Positions 58,392-64,000 of a stretch of DNA of 64,000 nucleotides are shown piece by piece; the first letter of the stretch is position 1, and the number at the start of each line of letters is the position of its first letter. The stretch is from Streptomyces klenkii (GTDB lineage Bacteria > Actinomycetota > Actinomycetes > Streptomycetales > Streptomycetaceae). A program made the position numbers and the translations under genes. The stretch covers positions 1 to 64,000 of the forward strand of contig NZ_RBAM01000003.1 of NCBI RefSeq assembly GCF_003626645.1, in the 5' to 3' direction. The notes beneath the pieces were generated by a model, which did not search any database, was not told the origin of the DNA, and saw only the letters and a list, made by a program, of their open reading frames with translations.

Positions 58392-59519
58392 TCACATGAA
58401 GGGGATGAGGAACCTCCGCAGCGCCTCTTCGTAACGCTCCGGGGCGGCGTTCCACATCGCGGCGTGCGGGGCCCGGCGGACGGTGTGCAGGACAATCAGA
58501 TCGGGGCGGCCGGCCGCGAGTTCGCGTGAGGTGTGCCACGGGGCGACGGTGTCGTCGGGGCCGTGGGCGAGGAGGGCGGGGACGGTCAGCCGGGCCGGGT
58601 CGCGGAGCCGGTCGAGCCCGTCAAGGGCCATTCCGGTCCGGCCGCGGGCGGCGTGCACGGCGAGCGGCAGGAGCGGGGCGGGCACGCCGCGGCCGGCGGC
58701 CAGGGCGTGCAGGGCGGCCGGCCAGTCCAGGACCGGGGAGTCGAGGACGACGCCGCTGATGTGCGGGCGCAGCTCCGGGTCGGTGACGGCCAGCAGGGCC
58801 ATGGTGGCGCCGGTGGACCAGCCGTGGAGGACGACCCGGCGGGCGCCGTGGGCCAGGGCGTAGCGGACGGCAGCGGCGAGATCGTGCCATTCGGCGAGCC
58901 CGAAACGGCTGATTCCGTCCGGTGGGCGGGGTGCCCCGGGGTCGCCCCGGTAGGCGAGGGCGAGGACCGGCAGCCGCAGGCGGTGCAGGAACGGCATGAC
59001 GACCATGGGGTGCTCGCGGGTGGCGCCGAGGCCGTGCACGGCGATCACCCAGGTGTCGCGGGCGGCGGGCACGAACCAGGCGGGGAGCGGTCCGAACTCG
59101 CCGGGGACGGTGACGTCGGCGTGGTCCAGGCCGAGGGTGTCGCGGGGGTTCCCGGCGTGGACCTGCGGGGTGAGCCACACCCGGTCGCCCGGCTCCGGGG
59201 CGCCGCGTGTGACGCGCACCAGGCGGCGGACGACGGCGTCGGCGGAGTGCGGCGCGCCCTGGACGACGGGGCCGACGACGGCGTGCAGGCCTCGCCCGGT
59301 CAGCCCGTAGGTGCCGGGGCGCAGGGAGGCCTGGTGGCGGGTGAGGGTGATGCGGTCGCCGTCGACGGAGTGGACGGCGAGCCGCGGCTGGTCCGGCGGG
59401 GGGCCGCCGGGGGCGGCGCGGAGGGCGGCGTCGGAGGCGTACCGGCCGGCCGCGAGGGCGGCTGCGCCGGCACCGATCGCTGTCGCGGCGGCCGCGGCCG
59501 CCGTCGCTCGTATGCCCAT
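58392..59519 (-). CDS. Alpha/beta-hydrolase, membrane- or wall-associated
   Basis: A 375-residue protein with an Ala-rich hydrophobic N-terminus (GIRATAAAAAATAIGAGAAAL) that may be a signal anchor. The alpha/beta-hydrolase core has WVIAVHGLGATREHPMVVMP (oxyanion region), VVLHGWSTGATMALLAV (nucleophile elbow GWSTG), the acidic residue in LAHGPDDTVAPWHTS and a late His in APHAAMW. A lipase/esterase or peptidase role is possible. No substrate can be named. The ATG at 59519 follows a GTG at 59522. Confidence 0.85.
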   Translation of the reverse strand: MGIRATAAAAAATAIGAGAAALAAGRYASDAALRAAPGGPPPDQPRLAVHSVDGDRITLTRHQASLRPGTYGLTGRGLHAVVGPVVQGAPHSADAVVRRLVRVTRGAPEPGDRVWLTPQVHAGNPRDTLGLDHADVTVPGEFGPLPAWFVPAARDTWVIAVHGLGATREHPMVVMPFLHRLRLPVLALAYRGDPGAPRPPDGISRFGLAEWHDLAAAVRYALAHGARRVVLHGWSTGATMALLAVTDPELRPHISGVVLDSPVLDWPAALHALAAGRGVPAPLLPLAVHAARGRTGMALDGLDRLRDPARLTVPALLAHGPDDTVAPWHTSRELAAGRPDLIVLHTVRRAPHAAMWNAAPERYEEALRRFLIPFM

Positions 59520-59600
59520 CACGTCCAGTGTGAGCGGCCGCGCCGAACCCGGCCAGTGGGCGACGGCGGCGCCCGTACGCCCCTGGCCGGAACGCTGCGG

Positions 59601-60254
59601 TCAGCGTTGGGCGCCGTAGCCGCGGAGCTTCTCCGCGGCCCGGTTCGCCTGCTCAGGAGTGAGGAGCGTCGGTGCGCGGCCGGGTGCGGAGGAGGCGGTG
59701 AGCCAGACGCGGCACATCCACTCCAGCTGCGCGGTGCGGTCGTAGGCCTGGTCGAGGCCGGCACCGTAGGTCAGGATGCCGTGGTTGCGCAGGAGGCAAC
59801 CGGTGCGGTCGTCGAGGGCCTGAAGGGCGTGCGCGGCCAGCTCGTCGCTGCCGTAGAGGGCGTACGGGGCGACGCGGACCGGCCCGCCGAGGGCGCCGGA
59901 CATGTAGTGGATCAGCGGCAGCTCGTCGACGAGGGTGGAGACGGCCGTGGCGTGGACGGCGTGCGTGTGCACGATCGCGGCGGCGTCCGTGGCGCGGTAG
60001 ACCGCCAGGTGCAGGGGGAGCTCGCTGGTGGGGGCCAGGTCGCCGAGGATCGGGCGGCCCTCCAGGTCGACGGCGACCACGTCGCGCGCGGTCAGCCGGT
60101 CGTACGGGACGCCGCTCGGTGTGACGACGATCACGTCGCCGGTCCGGGCGGAGACGTTGCCCGACGTGCCCACGACGAGGCCGTCGGCGGTGGTGCGGCG
60201 GGCCGTGGCCAGGACATCGGCCCACGTCCGGCGGATCTGCTCGGTCTCCCTCAT
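59601..60254 (-). CDS. Class II aldolase/adducin family protein
   Basis: A 217-residue zinc-aldolase-fold protein like L-fuculose-phosphate aldolase: GTSGNVSARTGDVIVVTPSG, PTSELPLHLAVYRATDAAAI with the catalytic Glu, VHTHAVHATAVSTL with metal-ligand His residues, and LLRNHGILTYGAGLDQAYDR with a third His. It would cleave a sugar phosphate to DHAP plus an aldehyde, or be a related epimerase. GGAGG stands before the ATG. It is divergent from pit. Confidence 0.92.
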   Translation of the reverse strand: MRETEQIRRTWADVLATARRTTADGLVVGTSGNVSARTGDVIVVTPSGVPYDRLTARDVVAVDLEGRPILGDLAPTSELPLHLAVYRATDAAAIVHTHAVHATAVSTLVDELPLIHYMSGALGGPVRVAPYALYGSDELAAHALQALDDRTGCLLRNHGILTYGAGLDQAYDRTAQLEWMCRVWLTASSAPGRAPTLLTPEQANRAAEKLRGYGAQR

Positions 60255-60308
60255 CCGTCCTCCATCCGATCACTGCCTCCGGTTCGCGTCACTGCCGTGC
60301 CGGGATCA

Positions 60309-60326
60309 GTTCACCTTCCGTTCACC
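60309..60326 (+). promoter_or_regulatory. PHO box (PhoP-binding direct repeats) upstream of pit
   Basis: GTTCACC at 60309-60315 and 60320-60326 are exact repeats with the 11-base period of the Streptomyces PhoP operator. They lie 54 bases before the pit start codon. Confidence 0.85.
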
Positions 60327-60379
60327 CAAGGTCTTTACGGTCCAGGCTGTACTGACCATCGAGCTGATTGCCTGGGTGA

Positions 60380-61624
60380 ATGGAACACATCACGCTTCTC
60401 ATCGGGATCGTGATCGTCACGGCCTTGGTGTTCGACTTTACGAACGGCTTCCACGACACGGCCAACGCCATGGCCACCACCATCTCCACCGGGGCCCTCA
60501 AGCCCAAGGTGGCGGTGGCGATGTCGGCCGTGCTGAACCTCGTCGGCGCGTTCCTCTCCGTGGAGGTCGCCAAGACGATCTCCGGGGGAATCATCGATGA
60601 GAGCGCGGGCATCAGACCGGAGATCATCTTCGCGGGCCTGGTCGGCGCGATCGTCTGGAACCTGCTGACCTGGCTCGCCGGCCTCCCCTCCAGCTCCTCG
60701 CACGCCCTCTTCGGCGGCCTCATCGGCGCGACCATCGTCTCCGTCGGCTTCGACGCGGTCAACGCCGACAAGGTCGTCATGAAGGTCCTCATCCCCGCCG
60801 TCGCCGCGCCGATCGTGGCCGGCCTCGCCGCCTGGTGCGCGACCCGGCTCACCTACCGGCTCGCCCGCGGTCGCGACGAGCGCGACACCGCCAAGGGCTA
60901 CCGCGCCGGGCAGATCGCCTCGGCCGCCCTGGTCTCCCTCGCCCACGGCACCAACGACGCCCAGAAGACGATGGGCGTGATCACCCTCGCGCTGGTCGCC
61001 GGCGGCGTCGTCGCGCCGCACTCCGACCCGCCGATGTGGGTCATCGTCTCGGCCGGCCTGGCCATCGCGCTCGGCACGTACCTGGGCGGCTGGCGCATCA
61101 TCCAGACCCTCGGCAAGGGCCTCACCGACATCAAGCCCGCGCAGGGCTTCGCCGCCCAGACCGGCGCCGCGACCGTGATCCTCGCCTCCTCGCACATTGG
61201 CTTCGCGCTCTCCACCACCCAGGTCTGCTCCGGCTCGATCATGGGCGCCGGGCTCGGCCGCAAGGGCGGCGTCGTGCGCTGGTCGACCGCCGGGCGCATG
61301 GTCATGGCCTGGGGCCTGACCCTGCCCGCGGCCGGCCTCGTCGCCGGCGGCGCGGCCCTCCTCGCCGACCAGGGCGACTGGGGCGTCGGCGCGGTCGCCG
61401 TCCTCGGCCTGGGCGTCTCCGCCGCGATCTGGCTGGCCTCGCGCCGCAAGCCCGTCACCCACGACGACCTGGACTCGCGCGACGCTGTCGCCGACGCCGA
61501 GCCGGCCGGTGTCGTCACCGCGGCCCTCCAGGCCGTCGCCCCGCCGCCGGCCGGGCCCCTGGCCCCCGCGGCCTCCTCCTCCCCCGAGGCCGGGCGGGCT
61601 CCTGCCGCCGCCGCGGCGAGCTAA
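60380..61624 (+). CDS. pit: Low-affinity inorganic phosphate transporter (Pit family)
   Basis: A 414-residue membrane transporter of the PiT family. The duplicated signatures are FDFTNGFHDTANAMATTIST and SLAHGTNDAQKTMGVITLAL; SSSHALFGGLIGATIVS and CSGSIMGAGLGRKGG-type motifs are also present. Pro/Ala-rich cytoplasmic tail. It takes up phosphate (metal-phosphate complexes) with H+ or Na+. The PHO box upstream indicates control by PhoP. A small membrane protein gene follows 19 bases downstream. Confidence 0.95.
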   Translation: MEHITLLIGIVIVTALVFDFTNGFHDTANAMATTISTGALKPKVAVAMSAVLNLVGAFLSVEVAKTISGGIIDESAGIRPEIIFAGLVGAIVWNLLTWLAGLPSSSSHALFGGLIGATIVSVGFDAVNADKVVMKVLIPAVAAPIVAGLAAWCATRLTYRLARGRDERDTAKGYRAGQIASAALVSLAHGTNDAQKTMGVITLALVAGGVVAPHSDPPMWVIVSAGLAIALGTYLGGWRIIQTLGKGLTDIKPAQGFAAQTGAATVILASSHIGFALSTTQVCSGSIMGAGLGRKGGVVRWSTAGRMVMAWGLTLPAAGLVAGGAALLADQGDWGVGAVAVLGLGVSAAIWLASRRKPVTHDDLDSRDAVADAEPAGVVTAALQAVAPPPAGPLAPAASSSPEAGRAPAAAAAS

Positions 61625-61643
61625 GGCATAAGGAAGAAACAGC

Positions 61644-61871
61644 ATGCACATCGACTGGGCAGCTCTCGGCCAGGTCTTCGGCGTCAGCCTCGTGGTGACG
61701 GTCGGCCTGGTGGGCATCTTCACCCTGGGCATCATGGGCACGGCGCCCCGCACGGGGGGCTCGGCGGACGCGGCCGCGGGTACGGGGGCGCTCGCGCGCT
61801 CCGGGGCGTACGCGTGCTTCGCACTGTGCGCGGCGGCCGTGGGTTACGGCATCTACTTGATCGTGGCGTAG
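61644..61871 (+). CDS. Small membrane protein co-encoded with pit
   Basis: A 75-residue protein with two hydrophobic helices (VFGVSLVVTVGLVGIFTLGI and YACFALCAAAVGYGIYLIVA) joined by a Gly/Ala-rich loop. AAGGAAG lies 12 bases before the ATG. It appears to be in the pit operon; a partner or stabiliser of Pit is a guess. No named family recognised. Confidence 0.85.
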   Translation: MHIDWAALGQVFGVSLVVTVGLVGIFTLGIMGTAPRTGGSADAAAGTGALARSGAYACFALCAAAVGYGIYLIVA

Positions 61872-61889
61872 GCGCCACGCTCCGCGTTT

Positions 61890-61925
61890 CGAACGGCCGG
61901 GTCCCCGAAGGGGCCCGGCCGTTCG
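61890..61925 (+). terminator. Terminator of the pit operon
   Basis: CGAACGGCCGGG (61890-61901) pairs with CCCGGCCGTTCG (61914-61925). The stem is continued by CCCC-GAA-GGGG with a bulged T. Confidence 0.9.
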
Positions 61926-61989
61926 CGCATTTGCATCCCGTTGCCGCGCAACCAACTCCCGCCGCGGCGAGCAACCACCGCGGTGGAGC

Positions 61990-62028
61990 CCGGCGGTGCC
62001 GTACCCACGGCCAGTCCGGCACCGCCGG
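61990..62028. repeat. Dispersed 12-bp palindromic unit
   Basis: CCGGCGGTGCCG (61990-62001) and CGGCACCGCCGG (62017-62028), preceded by GCGGCGAGCAACCACC. The layout matches the element at 54551-54632. Confidence 0.75.
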
Positions 62029-62129
62029 ACACGCACACAGTGGCCGCTCGCCGCGGCGGCGGTAAAAGACACCGGCCGCGCCCGGCACGGGAACCGCTCG
62101 GCCCAGGTCAGACGTGAGTTGACGGCGCC

Positions 62130-62338
62130 CGCGGCGCATGGTGGACTTCCGGAGCCAAACGGCGACAGCAGAGGAAGCCGGTGCGAATCCGGCGCGGTCC
62201 CGCCACTGTCACCGGGGAGCGTCTCCCCACACGATGGCCACGGCGGCGAGCCGGAAGGCCGGGGCGGACGCGGATCCGGGAGCCAGGAGACTCTGGTCGC
62301 CGGTCACGTCGAGCCAGGGCGCGGACCCTGAGTGAGGA
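62130..62338 (+). ncRNA. Cobalamin riboswitch
   Basis: Conserved segments are in the expected order: GAAGCCGGTGCGAATCCGGC (from 62174), GCGGTCCCGCCACTGT, and the B12 box AGCCAGGAGACTCTG (62281-62295). A GC-rich stretch follows (GTCGAGCCAGGGCGCGGACC) that can pair as the regulatory stem. It sits upstream of cobD-cobQ, so adenosylcobalamin or a relative should repress this operon. Outer boundaries are approximate. Confidence 0.93.
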
Positions 62339-62347
62339 CACATCGTC

Positions 62348-62416
62348 ATGCCCGGCGCCCGCCACCGAACGCCCCGCAGCACCCCCTCCCCCCGCCGAGG
62401 CGTGACGGCGGTCTGA
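62348..62416 (+). CDS. Short ORF between the B12 riboswitch and cobD
   Basis: ATG at 62348 opens a 22-codon frame (MPGARHRTPRSTPSPRRG, then four more residues) that ends at TGA 62414-62416, 4 bases before the cobD ATG. GAGG at 62334 stands 10 bases before this start, while cobD has no good ribosome site. It may be a leader peptide whose translation is coupled to cobD; it could also be chance. Confidence 0.4.
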   Translation: MPGARHRTPRSTPSPRRGVTAV

Positions 62417-62420
62417 CCCG

Positions 62421-63386
62421 ATGCGTGCCGACCCGATCGGTTTCGCGTGCGGCGCCGCCCTCGGCTTCCTCGGTGACCGCGTCCTGGGCGACCCCCGCCG
62501 CGGCCACCCCGTCGCCGCGTTTGGCCGTGCCGCGCTCGCCGTGGAACAACGCCTGTGGCGCGACCACCGCGGCCGCGGCGCCCTGCACACGCTGGTGTGC
62601 GCCGGGGGCGCGGCCGCCGGCGCCGCGCTGCTGACCCGTACCGTACGCGCCTCCCGTTCCCGTACCGCCGACGTCGCGCTGACCGCCGCCGCCACCTGGG
62701 CCGTGCTCGGCGGCACGTCGCTGGGCCGCGAGGCGCGCGCCATCGGCGGCGCGCTCGCCGCCGGTGATGTGGAGGTCGCCCGCGAGCGCCTGCCGCACCT
62801 GTGCGGCCGCGACCCGCAGGCGCTGGACGGTCAGCAGATCGCCCGCGCCGTCGTGGAATCCGTGGCCGAGAACACCTCGGACGCCGTCGTCGGCGCCCTC
62901 GTGTGGGGCGCGTTCGGCGGCGTGCCCGGCCTGGTGGCCTTCCGGGCCGTGAACACCCTGGACGCCATGGTCGGCCACAAGTCGGCCCGTTACCGCCGCT
63001 TCGGCTGGGCCTCGGCCCGCCTGGACGACGTGGCCGGCTGGCCCGGCGCCCGCCTGACCGCCGCCCTCGCCGTCCTCGCGGGCCCGGACCCGCGCGGCGC
63101 CTGGCGCGTGGCCCGGCGCGACGCCTCCCGGCACCCCAGCCCCAACGCGGGCCCCGTGGAGGCGGCGTTCGCGGGCGCGCTCGGCGTGCGGCTGGGCGGC
63201 ACGCTCGCGTACGCGGGCCGGACCGAGCACCGCCCCGTCCTGGGCGCGGAGAACCGCCCCGTGCGGACGGACGACATCGAGCGCGCGGTACGCCTCTCGC
63301 GCCGCGTGTCGCTGCTGGCCCTGGGGACGGCGGTGGCGGCCCGCACAGTGGGCAGCCTGTTGACGACGGCAAGGAGGAACCGGTGA
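62421..63386 (+). CDS. cobD: Adenosylcobinamide-phosphate synthase (CobD/CbiB)
   Basis: A 321-residue membrane protein attaching aminopropanol (or its phosphate) to adenosylcobyric acid. Family motifs: [120 protein letters not shown]. It begins after the B12 riboswitch and a short ORF; no clear Shine-Dalgarno precedes the ATG. Its stop overlaps the GTG of cobQ. Confidence 0.95.
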   Translation: MRADPIGFACGAALGFLGDRVLGDPRRGHPVAAFGRAALAVEQRLWRDHRGRGALHTLVCAGGAAAGAALLTRTVRASRSRTADVALTAAATWAVLGGTSLGREARAIGGALAAGDVEVARERLPHLCGRDPQALDGQQIARAVVESVAENTSDAVVGALVWGAFGGVPGLVAFRAVNTLDAMVGHKSARYRRFGWASARLDDVAGWPGARLTAALAVLAGPDPRGAWRVARRDASRHPSPNAGPVEAAFAGALGVRLGGTLAYAGRTEHRPVLGAENRPVRTDDIERAVRLSRRVSLLALGTAVAARTVGSLLTTARRNR

Positions 63387-64000
63387 CGGCTGACAGGAGC
63401 GGGCCCGGGGGCCCGCTGGGCGGGGGCCTGCTGGTGGCCGGCACCACCTCGGACGCGGGCAAGAGCGTGGTGACGGCCGGCATCTGCCGCTGGCTGGTCC
63501 GCAAGGGCGTCAAGGTCGCGCCGTTCAAGGCGCAGAACATGTCGCTCAACTCGTTCGTGACGCGCGAGGGCGCGGAGATAGGCCGCGCGCAGGCCATGCA
63601 GGCGGCCGCGGCCCGCGTGGAGCCGAGCGCGCTCATGAACCCCGTCCTGCTGAAGCCCGGCGGGGACCGCAGCAGCCAGGTCGTCCTGATGGGCAAGCCG
63701 GTCGGCGAGCTGAGCGCCCGCGGCTACCACGCGGGCCGCCAGGAGCAGCTGTTCGGCACGGTGACCGAGTGCCTGGAGGAGCTGCGGCGCACGCACGACG
63801 CGGTCATCTGCGAGGGCGCCGGCAGCCCGGCCGAGATCAACCTGCGGCGCAGCGACATCGTCAACATGGGCATCGCCCGGGCGGCCCGGCTGCCCGTGGT
63901 CGTGGTCGGCGACATCGACCGCGGCGGGGTCTTCGCGTCGTTCTTCGGCACGACGGCGCTGCTGTCGCCGGAGGACCAGGAGCTGATAGCGGGTTACGTC
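63383..64000 (+). CDS. cobQ: Adenosylcobyric acid synthase CobQ, 5' part (runs off the right edge)
   Basis: The first ~206 codons of a glutamine-dependent amidase for cobyric acid side chains. The N-terminal P-loop-like segment is [20 protein letters not shown]; then [80 protein letters not shown] and [20 protein letters not shown]. All are typical of CobQ. GTG overlaps the cobD stop (GTGA), preceded by AAGGAGG. Incomplete at 64000. Confidence 0.95.
   Translation, partial: MTADRSGPGGPLGGGLLVAGTTSDAGKSVVTAGICRWLVRKGVKVAPFKAQNMSLNSFVTREGAEIGRAQAMQAAAARVEPSALMNPVLLKPGGDRSSQVVLMGKPVGELSARGYHAGRQEQLFGTVTECLEELRRTHDAVICEGAGSPAEINLRRSDIVNMGIARAARLPVVVVGDIDRGGVFASFFGTTALLSPEDQELIAGYV

Overview
The window is high-GC actinobacterial chromosome with the gene content of Streptomyces: chaplins, streptophobe-family and FHA/ABC-2 membrane proteins, an Asp23/Gls24 cluster, the small nucleoid protein Gbn, frequent GTG starts and strong G/C bias at third codon positions. 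From memory, the order fabG-fabI, tldD-pmbA, tyrS, moaA, subtilisin, pol III epsilon-like exonuclease, gbn, ABC-F ATPase, pit and cobalamin genes resembles the S. coelicolor SCO1790s-SCO1840s core region. No search was run to confirm this.

Layout. 1-321 is the 5' end of a 16S rRNA gene on the minus strand, followed by its leader and promoter region. 0.9-9.2 kb: DNA repair (Mpg), Spo0M, a barnase-like RNase with a barstar-like partner, PEBP, HNH endonuclease, TSUP transporter, an SPFH/NfeD pair and an ABC ATPase. 9.2-14 kb: two adjacent chaplins (one with a His-rich tail), a NarL-type two-component system, a nitroreductase and a secreted transglycosylase-like protein. 14-25.5 kb: FHA/ABC-2 transporter, streptophobe-family protein, serB, sixA, MFS transporter with a divergent GntR regulator, and fabG-fabI. 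25.7-35 kb: tldD-pmbA, a KMSKS-type tyrosyl-tRNA synthetase, small membrane proteins, moaA and an acetate-type symporter with its DUF485 partner. 35.6-46.5 kb: secreted subtilisin, a putative ether-lipid-cleaving gene pair, a 1050-residue NACHT-LRR (NLR-like) protein, an exonuclease-BRCT protein, SURF1, GH15 and an SDR. 46.7-49 kb: five-gene Asp23/AmaP envelope cluster read leftward. 49-64 kb: paralogous membrane proteins, enoyl-CoA hydratase, gbn, ABC-F ATPase, metallopeptidase, aldolase, pit behind a PHO box, and the start of a cobalamin operon (riboswitch, short upstream ORF, cobD, cobQ running off the end).

Most unusual points. The NACHT-LRR protein resembles bacterial anti-phage NLRs and carries five in-frame TTA codons, which ties it to bldA tRNA. 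A sterol-desaturase-like protein is translationally coupled to a lysoplasmalogenase-like protein, suggesting ether-lipid breakdown. About ten gene ends have short tandem duplications that include or directly follow the stop codon; at tldD/pmbA the copy carries the ribosome binding site of the next gene. The gbn upstream region has five GATC sites of the type Gbn itself is reported to bind. There is also a 131-bp near-palindrome whose inner-arm mismatches are G-U pairs. No CRISPR array, tRNA, integrase or complete insertion sequence was seen.
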